Assembly (NCBI GenBank): GCA_026770585.1
Contig: MU646314.1
Span: 1,134,615 to 1,182,567, forward strand
From: Baffinella frigidus
Lineage: Eukaryota; Cryptophyceae; Cryptomonadales; Baffinellaceae
Reading direction: 5' to 3'
DNA: 47,953 bases
The number at the start of each line of letters is the position of its first letter. Positions within the stretch are counted from its first letter, which is position 1. Under the pieces are notes generated by a model that worked only from the letters and a program-made list of their open reading frames with translations, did not search any database and was not told the origin of the DNA. The position numbers and the translations under genes are program-made. Shown piece by piece: positions 39,001 to 47,700 of this stretch.

Positions 39001-41381
39001 GATTCAGACCCTTTGTGGTGACCACGACGTGGTCTGGCGTCCCCTACAACCAGTGTGTGGATCGTCCACAAGCCTTCAAAACGGATTCCGCACTCAATTA
39101 CGCACCACGGAAGAACAATGTTCCATGCTTGGAGTGTTGACATCGGTTGCAGGCGGCACTAGAAACCACGCGGAGTGGGCGTGGCTGACGGGGAGCCGCA
39201 TGGCGCAGAATGAAAGGACGCCGCTGCATTATGCTGCGTACAACGGTCACAAGGCGGCGATCAAGGCGCTTGTGGCGGCGAAGGCGGACGTTCACGCAAC
39301 GGACAAGGTGAGAGGGGGGATGGGTGCTGGGAGGGCGAGGGGGGGCGTAGTGGGGTTTTTGTGTTACTGTTCTGGTTTGGAGTTGTAACCCTGAGATTGT
39401 TCAAAGACCCAATCCGTGAACCGTTGACACAACCGTCAAATCGAACCCCCCAACCCCTGACCTTCAACCCCGAACCCCAAACTCTCAACGCGTGAACCCT
39501 GAAATCCCGACTATTATTGTTCAAATTCACAACCTAACTATATACGGTAAGGACGTGAGCCTCGATCAGCAACCCTGGACCGTTAAGTCCGAAACCGTGA
39601 ACCACGCACACCAAACCCTCACCCCTAATGTCGAAACCATGACCTCTCACCAAACTGTAGACAACCCTAAATCCCAAACCCTCAACCTCAGCCCTAAACC
39701 CTAAATCCCAAGCCCTCAACAGAAGCCCTAAACCCCAATACCTCAGACTTATATCCTCGACCCTGAGCCTCTCAACCAGGGCGTGAGAATAGGGATGCCG
39801 TTTGTGAGACATAACCTCAACGCTCACACACACCCTGCACGTCAACCCCGAACGCAAACCTGAAACCCCTTGCACCCTGAACCACTAGGCCAGCACGAAC
39901 TGATTCAGGGTCGTTGTGGTGACCACAATGTGGTTCGATGTGTTCTAGAATCATGCTGCACACTCCACTATGCACCACGGCAGTACAACTTTCCATGCTC
40001 GGAGCGTTGGCATCGGTTGCAGGCGGTGGGGACTGGGCGTGGCTGACGGGGAGCCGCGTGGCGCAGCTTTTCACAACACCGCTGCATTATGCTGCGTACA
40101 ACGGCCACGAGGCGGCGATCAAGGCGCTTGTGGCGGCGAAGGCGGACGTTCACGCCAAAGGCCATGTATGAGGGAGAAAGGGGTAGGGTGCTGGGAGGGC
40201 GAGGGCGGGAGGGCGGTAAGGGGTCGGTACTTTACTATTGTGGTTTGGAGGTTTGGCCCTGAGATCATTGAAAGACCCAATCCGTGAACCATATACCCCA
40301 CAGTAAACCCTAAACCCTAAACCCAGAGAGTAAACATCCTGGACCCATCAACCCTTTAACGTTGAACTGCTGTCCCTCACAGCTGAACCTAAACTTGTAT
40401 CCGGAAACCCAACACAGGAAACCCAATCCTCAATCTCAAACCCTGAAGCTTGACGCATTAAACCGTGAATCTTCCATCCCTAAACGCCAATCCCTAAGCG
40501 GTTACCCCACACTGAAAACAACCCTAGATCCCAAACTCCTGAATGTCAACCTTTCACCCCTCAACTCTCAGGAATGATCCTCTAAACCTCAAACCCATTG
40601 GCCTGAACCTTCAACGTCAACTATCAAACATGCACCTTGTTTTAAACCCACAAGCCGAACCCTCTACCCTGAAATCCGAACCCGACTGAATCATCACCCC
40701 TGAACCCCAACTCCCAAATCTATTTCCTGAAATCCATACTCCGTTTACCTAAAAATCTTTTTTTAAAAACGAACCCTAAACTCCGCTCTCACCCCCTTAG
40801 ACCTGGTCAGTGAACAGGAACCGATAAACCCAACCCCCGCACATCTAAACCCTGAACTCTACTCCTGATCCCTAAACCCTGAACCTAGACCCCGACACCT
40901 TCGAACCGTGAACCCTAAACAGTGTTACCCTAATTCTCCTCCTTCCACGCTAAAACAAATAATCTAGACTTTAAATCAAGGACTTTGAACCCTGAACCTG
41001 AATCGTGAACCTCAATCCTGGACCTTCCCGATGATAGCAGAGCCAGTTTTTCCTATCGTGGGTGGCTCTTGAGATTTAACAGTTTGTCTCCTGCTTCGAA
41101 TCGGAAGTTCGTTTGTAGCAAGTTGTTTGGGGGCTGGGCTTCAAAAATCGCTTCGTGGGATGACGGATCAAGCCGGGCTTGAAGTTGACTCCTTATTCAC
41201 CGGCGCTGGATGTCTAGAAGGGGCGCGGAGCGTGTGTGTGCCAAGCGGGGGCGGCGTATCTGTGAGCACTGACAGCTCTGGCGCTTTCCCCCAGAACGGA
41301 TGGACGACGCTGGAGTTTGCCGTTCGAAACGGTAAGACCTCTGCGGCGCAACTGCTCCGCGAGCTCGGCGCCACGGAGTAG
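32998..41381 (+). CDS. Ankyrin-repeat gene (or two tandem genes), whole model
   Basis: Ten exons, all starting and ending in phase 0, lie in order on the plus strand and can be joined without a stop to the TAG at 41379. Six of them encode one 33-34-residue ankyrin repeat each (pattern TPLH.AA..GH...... LL...AD). Two encode a shorter 28-residue ending unit. Ankyrin domains bind other proteins, and no partner can be inferred here. The 5' end is not resolved. Because the ending unit occurs twice (37630 and 41295), this may be two tandem genes, with the first ending near 37773. Confidence 0.75.
33399..33446 (+). CDS. Ankyrin gene, exon IHQIVAAGGKVGVTDA
   Basis: A 48-nt phase-0 exon follows GTTTTGCAG and ends at GACGCG|GTACGT. 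The peptide IHQIVAAGGKVGVTDA completes the ankyrin unit begun in the previous exon. Confidence 0.75.
34497..34595 (+). CDS. Ankyrin gene, repeat exon A (GC donor)
   Basis: Exactly 33 codons after GTGGCGCAG read LFTTPLHYAALNGHEAAIK then ALVAAKADVHAKDK, a full ankyrin repeat. The donor is GACAAG|GCAAGA, a GC donor with otherwise good consensus. Upstream in-frame sequence has a TGA (34450 region), which supports the GCGCAG acceptor. Confidence 0.75.
35181..35282 (+). CDS. Ankyrin gene, repeat exon B (GC donor)
   Basis: 34 codons read WDGETPLHKAALNGHEAAIK then ALVAAKADVHAKNK. The donor is AACAAG|GCAAGA. Here the frame is open upstream to 35025 (EEQCAVLGALASVAGG), so the exon could be longer than in copy A. 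Confidence 0.75.
36228..36326 (+). CDS. Ankyrin gene, repeat exon C (GC donor)
   Basis: 33 codons read NGATPLHRAALKGHEAAIK then ALVAAKADVHAKNK. The donor is AACAAG|GCAAGA. As in A, an upstream TGA closes the frame. Confidence 0.75.
36400..37140. repeat. Long AACCCTGAACC-type intron sequence
   Basis: About 740 bp of degenerate CCCTAAA/CCCTGAA/ACCTTCAA sequence on the sense strand, without exons. The homologous tract is 40270-41030. These look like old, decayed telomere-like arrays. Confidence 0.75.
37630..37713 (+). CDS. Ankyrin gene, ending-type unit T1 with a donor
   Basis: 28 codons after CGGGCAG read DGSTPLQCAVEEVKTSAAQL then LRELGATD and meet GTAAGT, a perfect donor. The homologous unit T2 has a TAG at this place. 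A 78-bp duplication puts a second CAG|GACGGTTCCACGCCG at 37552, in frame, so the exon may be 54 codons. If not spliced, translation stops at about 37773. Confidence 0.65.
38396..38494 (+). CDS. Ankyrin gene, repeat exon F (diverged)
   Basis: 33 codons between CGCCGCAG and GATGCG|GTGAGG read EAKTPLHEAAEGGHATVVQK then LLATGADKEAKDA. This is the closest to the general ankyrin consensus and least like the other copies, so it is probably an older member. It has a GT donor. Confidence 0.8.
39209..39307 (+). CDS. Ankyrin gene, repeat exon D (GT donor)
   Basis: 33 codons read NERTPLHYAAYNGHKAAIK then ALVAAKADVHATDK. The donor is GACAAG|GTGAGA. Copies A-C have GCAAGA at the same position. Confidence 0.8.
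40067..40165 (+). CDS. Ankyrin gene, repeat exon E (altered donor)
   Basis: 33 codons read LFTTPLHYAAYNGHEAAIK then ALVAAKADVHAKGH. The usual ending is changed, and GGCCAT|GTATGA supplies a new GT donor that keeps the exon at 99 nt and phase 0. Confidence 0.7.
41295..41381 (+). CDS. Ankyrin gene, terminal exon T2 with stop
   Basis: After TTTCCCCCAG, 28 codons read NGWTTLEFAVRNGKTSAAQL then LRELGATE, then TAG. The 500 bp before it are homologous to those before T1. Confidence 0.75.
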   Translation, partial: NGWTTLEFAVRNGKTSAAQLLRELGATE

Positions 41382-43218
41382 ATTGGACCCGAGAGGCACG
41401 CATCACTCCTGGGGAAACTACCCCGTGTAGGATGACCGCTGAGCGGAGCCCTTCCGCCAGATCACTCGTCCTCCCTTCAGGTCCTTTAGGTTCTTCGAGC
41501 TCCCAACATAGGCGGACACCGGAACTTGTTCTGCAGGAAAGCCATGCTTTCTCTCGGATCTCATCAGGCCCTCTGGTGTAGAGGATCGCGGCAGAAACCG
41601 GCTAAAGGGTATCCTCATTGGACCCGAGAGGCACGCCTAATTCGTCCTGCCTTCCTCACGGCTTCGACGGTGTGGACCGTCCGCAAGCCTTCTCAAAGGA
41701 TTCAGCACACTCCTTGTAAGCCTCGGTCGGACAGGTGACGAGCCTCGATGGTTCCTCCCCAGCGGGGTCTCACTCCTAGTGCACCACACAAGTACCCTGT
41801 TCTACGCTCGGAGCGTGGGCAGCGGTTGCAGGCTCAGGGGATCCGCAGTACGTGCGGCCTATCTACTTATAGTCCTTTAGGTCCTTTAGGTTCTTCGAGC
41901 TCCCAACATAGGCGAACACCGGAACTTGTTCTGTAGACAGGCCATGCTTCCTTTCGTGGACGCGACTTTGGTAAAGTCACTTCGGCCATCCTACACGGGA
42001 CTGTATTCCCAGACAGGCGGCGGCGCGTGCATTGACATACATACAGGGGCACCTCGCTCATAAGGAACCGCTCCCACCTAGGACCCTACAGTAGGACCAT
42101 GCCTAGGGCCCAATGGTGATCCTAAGGGGGTAGGCTTTTCTTATGAGCGAGGAACCCCTTTACATACTTCCTTCTTTCAGCTCCCGAGCGGCTGTCGGGA
42201 CCCAGCACTGGATTTCCGAGACATTCATTAGTCAACCATCGAGGCTCATCACCTGTCCGACCGAGGCTCACAATTTCACTTTTTTTGCAGTCCTTTCTAC
42301 GGAAGGGCGTGTCGTTGGCATATGTTGGGAGAAATTAAAACCTAAAGGACCTAAAGGATCACCTTTTCGAAAGTGATCGTTGCGCGGAGGTTCCATTCTC
42401 GAACTTCCACCACCGCCCCCAAAACGGGGGGAAAGCGAGGTTGATTGAGTTGATGCACGTCGGCTTCACGCTAGGGGGAGAGGCAGGCCGAGACGCAGGG
42501 CTCTAGCGCCGGTAACCGCCCCGAAGGGGTGGATCGTTCAACGGAACGTCTACAGAGACCACGTTTGAACCGGAATTGGATCCGTTTCTTCAATTATTTC
42601 TGATTGAAAATTTGTCTCGCCACCCCAAATATCCGGGTCTGAGTGATGAGCGGTCCCTCAGGAGGGAGCGCTCGAGTCCTTCGGCACAGATCGGAGGCAC
42701 CCGCCACAGGGTACAGGGGTACCTCGCTCATAAGAAACTGCCCCCCCTCCTAGGACCCTACAACAGGCCTATGCCTAGGCCCCCCTGTACCACTTCTCTG
42801 TTGAAAACCGAAACTGGCTGGCGTGTGGGTCTGTTCGTCAGTTTTTTTTTAAATCCAGCCTACTCTGCCAGTCAATTGGTTTGAAAAACTGATTGGAAGC
42901 CGTGGCTGGTGCTTAAGAACTGATTGGTTGCCTTCGCTGGTACTCCTCGGCCACACTACTACGTACGGAAAGATCGGATTCGAAAATGTCAATCGAAAAA
43001 ATCAAGGAGAACAGGGTGCCCCCTTTAGGTCCTTTAGGTTTTAATTTCTCCCAACATATGCCAACGACACGCCCTTCCGTAGAAAGGACTGCAGAGAAAG
43101 CATTTTTGCTTTCGGATCGCGTTTCGCTCTCCAGTGCAGAGGCTCGTGAAGAGGGGATACCCCCCCCTTTTGCCGTGTGTGGTGCCTCGTTGACAGCGCA
43201 GGACTCCCTCTCCCCGCC
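41382..43218. other. Mobile-element-rich spacer after the ankyrin gene
   Basis: Contains two AGGTCCTTTAGG repeats, an inverted AGGTCC relative, TACAGGGG elements at 42042-42164 and 42712-42789, and the echo of the ankyrin upstream block at 41775-41835. I see no convincing gene. Confidence 0.55.
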
Positions 43219-43339
43219 TACAGGGGTACCTCGCTCATAAGAAACGTCCACACCCCTAGGACCACCTTAAGACCCTAGGCATAGTCCTACTGTAGGGTCC
43301 TAGGGGAAGGCGGTTTCTTATGAGCGAGGTACCCCTGTA
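43219..43339. mobile_element. TACAGGGGTACCTCGCTC element, copy 5
   Basis: Complete copy with both arms and the CTAGGACCACC/GGTCCTAGGG core. Confidence 0.85.
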
Positions 43340-43459
43340 GCACGAGACCGTGGGATCCTCGGGCTCAATGTACGGACAGACGTGAGGGCAGAGGCGCCGG
43401 TACAACTGAGGGTCGTGCAGGCGAGTTGGAGGAGGCGGGGGCCAAGAGCGGCAGGGCAT
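43340..43459 (-). CDS. Possible minus-strand exon with LHDPQLYRRLCPHVCPYIEP
   Basis: From ATG 43459 the minus strand reads MPCRSWPPPPPTRLHDPQL then YRRLCPHVCPYIEPEDP, up to the mobile element. The Cys/His/Tyr spacing looks protein-like. A related peptide ([11 protein letters not shown]) is encoded on the minus strand near 19550-19580. Function unknown. Confidence 0.3.
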
Positions 43460-43907
43460 CGGTGCGGCGATGGGACCGGGTGGTCCTACTCCCTCTCCCT
43501 CAGTCGGGTTGACAGACTATTCTCAAGTGCAAGAGAATCAACGCCCCTCGGATGCCTCTCGCGGGCCTGAGCGGTCTCAGGACGAGGAAGGGCAGAGCAG
43601 AGAGAGTGTGTGTGACAGAGTGCACTTTATTGATGCTGACAAGGCCGCAATGTATCACCCCCCGAGGCAATGCCCAAGGAGGCTGTAGAGGCTTCGTTTC
43701 GATTTCGATTTCGTGTTTTATTAGCTTGGATTCGTCGGCCGACCCGGGCCTTCTGTTAGTCTAAAAATCGGTCTCGCCTACGTTGTATGTAAGCACCGTC
43801 TTGCCTAATTCTGGGGGTCGCTCCCTGATGATGCGGATGAGGAAGAAGACGACGAAGAAAGGGTTTAGTGGAGGATAGTGAGGCAGACCTAGGGGGGGAG
43901 AGCGCTC
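43460..43907. other. 3' flank of the V-ATPase assembly factor gene
   Basis: No convincing coding sequence. This should include the 3' untranslated region of the minus-strand gene that ends at 43908. Confidence 0.4.
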
Positions 43908-44387
43908 TCACGACGAGGCCTGCTTCTGCGCCAGGAGTTCCTGGTAGCGCGCGTAATGGGCGTGCATCTCGACCGCCGCGTTGGCCGCCAGCACGGCGCT
44001 CTCCAGCCCGCGCACGAACGACTTCTGCGACGAGCGTAGATGCTGCGGCACCAGCACGCCGAACCACCTGATCGGGTCGCCCCCGCCGACAGGTTCCAGG
44101 TCCGCGTTGGCCTCGATGCTCCGGGCAGGGTCCCGGTCGAGCTGGATGACTCCGCCCTCCCGGCTCTCGTCCACGGTGACCCGCACACGCGACTTGATCC
44201 GCGCGGGGTACTGCAGCTGGGAGACCGCCTGCCCGGACTGTCCCATGCTGCGGCGGGCGCGGGACATGTCCATCACCCCCGCCCGGCAAGCTGCCTCCAC
44301 CTCGGCTTGCGCTGTCTGGTAAGAGTCGACGCATCGGAGGTACGCGCGCAGCGCCTCGTCGACCTTCTCGCACAGCTCATCCGCCAT
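43908..44387 (-). CDS. Vma22/CCDC115-like V-ATPase assembly factor
   Basis: An intron-free frame of 159 codons from ATG 44387 to the stop at 43908. The N-terminal half is helical (DELCEKVDEALRAYLRCVD). A middle segment has MSRARRSMG and then LQYPARIKSRVRV. The C-terminal half has the family's hallmark DPIRWFGVLVPQHLRSSQKSF, followed by a final helix. Vma22 in yeast and CCDC115 in animals act at the ER (and beyond) in assembling the membrane sector of the proton-pumping V-ATPase and are not part of the final enzyme. Length is close to the family norm (about 180 residues). It is head-to-head with the PPC-domain gene. I am confident of the family from the hallmark motif and layout. Function is inferred. 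Confidence 0.85.
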   Translation of the reverse strand: MADELCEKVDEALRAYLRCVDSYQTAQAEVEAACRAGVMDMSRARRSMGQSGQAVSQLQYPARIKSRVRVTVDESREGGVIQLDRDPARSIEANADLEPVGGGDPIRWFGVLVPQHLRSSQKSFVRGLESAVLAANAAVEMHAHYARYQELLAQKQASS

Positions 44388-44625
44388 CCCTCCAAATGCG
44401 GGCGAATTCAGCCTGCCTCACCTTACCGCGATCCCTCCGCTCCACACGGGGGATTCTCACCCAGGACCCCTCACAGGACGCTTCCCGGAACCGAGCGCCG
44501 TGGCAGGAGCGTTGGTTGCCTTCGGCAGCGCGTGCACACACCGCAAGACGACCCAACCGACCCAACCCCCCGGGTTTGCGGAACCGTTCAGTACTGGATG
44601 GCTTTCTCAACATCCTCTGGCTGCG
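44388..44625. promoter_or_regulatory. Short divergent promoter region
   Basis: Only 238 bp separate the two start codons, so both genes probably share a promoter. The segment GAACCGTTCAGTACTGGATG at 44581 matches a minus-strand sequence of the large gene at 18605-18632 in nearly every base. Confidence 0.5.
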
Positions 44626-44751
44626 ATGACAGCTGCGAACAAGGCGCTCCTGTGCACCCTCACGCTGCTCCTGTCCTCACTCTCGCTCGCCAGCGCCTGG
44701 TTCGGGCGCTGGCGGAGGCCTGGCGGGGGGATGCGCGTTGCGGCACTGCGG
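44626..44751 (+). CDS. PPC-domain gene, exon 1: signal peptide plus transit-like segment
   Basis: 42 codons. MTAANKALLCTLTLLLSSLS then LASAWFGRWRR shows a hydrophobic core, an ASA cleavage site and an aromatic residue just after it. An Arg-rich, acid-free stretch follows (RWRRPGGGMRVAALR). This matches the bipartite plastid-targeting leaders of red-lineage complex algae. The donor is CTGCGG|GTAACC, giving a 29-nt intron. Confidence 0.75.
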
Positions 44752-47700
44752 GTAACCTTCTTGCACCACCTTGATCCCAGGTTTCCTTGTTGCGCAACAA
44801 GCAAGCCTTTGCCGTGCTGCAGGTGCGGCCGGGCGAGGACATCAAGGAGGCGCTGCTGGCGCTAGCTGTGCGGGAAGGCTTCAGGGCGGTAAGCGTCCAA
44901 TCCCTACCTAGCCCGTGCGAATACTTCGACTTCCGTCAATCCACCGGCAAGCTTTCCTCTGCCAGGCCGCTAGTCGTTCGCAGGGACGGTCTCGAGGCCC
45001 TGGAAGGTGGATGCAGCCTGCCTACGCTGAGCAGAGCCCCGCCGACCCCTCATCTTGAAGACCTCCTGCATGTGAACCCTCCACCTGACCGCTCCTCAGC
45101 CGCCCCCTCCCTGTTTCCCCCCTGAGTGGTGCTGCCCCCCTCTCGCGCAGGCCTGCGTGTTGACGTGCGTCGGCAGCATAACCGAGTGCAGCCTGCGCCT
45201 TGCGAACGCAGAGAAGGGCAAGAGCAACCCCACCATGGACGTCACAGGTTGGGGGTTGAGGATGTAGGGTTGAGGGTGCTGAGCATAGGGTTGCGGGTTC
45301 AGGGTTTAGTTAGGTGTGGTGCTTCAGATTATAGGAGGTTGGTTCCCGTCCAACCGTGTCATCCACGTGACAAGAGGCTGCGCCCCAGACCTCTGACCCT
45401 GCGAATTCCAGTCCCGGTCTCTGAGCCCCAACCTCGCAATTTTCAGCCCCGCCCCCTCTTCCCACAACCACTCAAGACCAGCCGTGCCTGTTCGACTCGC
45501 GCGTTTCTTGCGAGCTGTCGGCTGTTTTCCTAGCTGAATTTAAAGTCTGTGTCGTGCAGGGCGGCACGAGATCGTGTCACTCGTCGGCACTTTCTCCAAC
45601 GACGGGTACTCTAAACCCTACACCCTAAACCCTGAACCCTAAACCCTAAACCCTAAAACCCAAACCCTAAAACCTAAACCCTAAACCCCAAACCCTCAAC
45701 CCCAAAACCCACACCCCAAACCCTAAACCCCAAACTCTAAACTCTAAACCCTAAACCCTAAACCCCAAACCTCTGCAGAACAGAAAACCAGAGCCTGAAA
45801 CGGTCGCAGCCTCTCAACGTTGCGGCCGGTGAACCGAGAGTGACTCCCGCACGGTTTTCCACCGCACGCTACATCACGCCAGATTCTTGCAATGGGTTGC
45901 CAAAAGTCAATTCCCAGGAAGGAATCAGAGGAAATGGTTTACTTTTGGCAGAGTTCAGCGCCCAAAAGAGCGCTCGGAAAGAGCTGAACCCCCACGAGCA
46001 ATCTGGCGTGGCAGTGGCGCGCATCCGACACTTGCTGCCTAGGACTCTGTGGGGTCAATTTTGACCCCATGGCCACTTAAGGGATGGTAGCGCGCATCCG
46101 ACACTTCCCGCTCAGTTTTATGGCGTGTAGGTCATACGCACGCACGCTTTTCTCGGGAGGGTTCCATGTGGTGTCCCTGGCGGATGCACATTTTCAAGCT
46201 AGTGGTTTCATAAGTGGCCAACTCTCCATCTGGGGAAGGAGAGTTGGCAATTTATGAAGCGAGTCTTGGCGTCTTGCCAAATGACTCTGGCGTATCGTAG
46301 CGCTCAGGCGCATCCTACACGGGACTGTATCCCCAGAATAACAGGGTGGGTTTCATAAGTGGCCAACTCTCCATCCGGGCAGGAGAGTTGGCAACTTATG
46401 AAGCTAGTCTTGGCGTCTCGACATAACCGCGTCCCGGGGTTGTCCTCCCGCAGGAGCTGTCACCTGCACACGAGCCTCGCAGACTGCGCCGGGAAAGTCG
46501 TTGGGGGGCACCTCATGGGGGACATGCGCGTCTTCACCACCGCTGAGGTGACGTGATTTGACCACTTTGGCATTTGACCTGCCACGCTTCTTTTTTCTTA
46601 CTCGAACGCCTGGAGAGGCGTGATCTAAAAGTTATGAGCCTTGGAACGCGTCCGCTTCGGTACTGTGGCTGTCCTCCGACGTGAGGTGTGAGGTGCGCGT
46701 GCTTGCTGCTCGGAACCCCCTGCGTTCTAGTCAAAAGTCAAACTTGCGCTAGCGAGAGACCTTGGTTACGACCAGCACCGCCGCCTGATCCCTCAAGTGG
46801 CCAGTAGGCTCATACGCCCTACCGTAGGGCCCTAGGACCTGCCTAGGACCTGTCGGGGGTCAATTGTGACCCCCTGGCCACTTGAGGGATGTGAACCCCC
46901 ACCGAGGCTGTGTCTGCGCAGAACCTGAGCAAATCGCGGTGCTTTCTGAGCAAATCGCGGTGCCCTCTGAGCAGATCGCGGTGCCCGCGCTGAGACATAA
47001 GAGGGCGTGCTCCTGCGACAGCGTTCAGGGTAGATAGCATACGGCACTGGACTGCGGGAGCCCGTAGTGCTCTGATATCACCGCGTCTATGTACCAGCCC
47101 CAGAGGCGACCGTGGTCCAACACCCGGATAATTACCCTGAATTCGCGGTGCTTTCCACGCGAGGCTGGACGAACGCCATGGTTTCCAAACCTGTTTCGAC
47201 CTGAAAGTCGGGGTGGTGACAGATCGTGGTAGGAGAGTGTTTCTTCTATAAGGTTGGAAATATTTTCTGTCCCTTAAGTGCCCATGGGGTCAACATTGAC
47301 TCCACAGAGGTCCTCGGCAGGTCCTAGGGCCCTACGGTAGGGCGTATGAGCCTACTGGCCACTTAAGGGATACGGTGGGGGTTTATATTCAGCATATAAA
47401 CGCTCTCTTCGTTTTCGGGTGGCAGATCGTGGTAGGAGAGTGCCAAGACATTGTCTTTGCGCAAGAGGGACCTAATTACAAGTGGGGTTGTACACATTTG
47501 TACCAGGATAGGGTGTTCCAACCCCGTGTCTGGCCTAATGAGGGGTGGAATGGCTCCAAAGTCAATAAACGTTACTACACAAAGGCTACACCTCGGTTTT
47601 AAATAAGCCCCTCTGACATTCTCGTGCGGTGGCAGATCGTGGTGACAGATCTCATCCGGGAACATGTTTAATTTCAGAGAAAATGGCCTATCAAAACGGA

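Larger units (their letters stand above)
34150..41290 (+). repeat. Tandem segmental duplications carrying ankyrin exons
   Basis: Units starting near 34170, 34860, 35920, 38800 and 39790 share, in order: a GTGAGACATAGAC-type segment, CAGCACGAACTGATTC, a GGTGACCAC segment, GCTCGGAGCGTTGGCATC, the ankyrin exon, a G-rich segment after the donor, and a long AACCCTGAACC-type tail. The tail and the T-type exon are shared by 36330-37713 and 40170-41381. A fragment of the shared block also lies at 41775-41835. Confidence 0.8.

Noticed and set aside
41168-41406. Minus-strand frames over the ankyrin terminal exon
   Set aside because: Shadows of the plus-strand exon, which has homologues, a splice acceptor and a stop.
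43756-44373. 205-codon minus-strand frame overlapping the Vma22-like gene
   Set aside because: Gly/Arg/Ala-rich shadow frame of high-GC coding DNA. The 159-codon frame has the family motifs.
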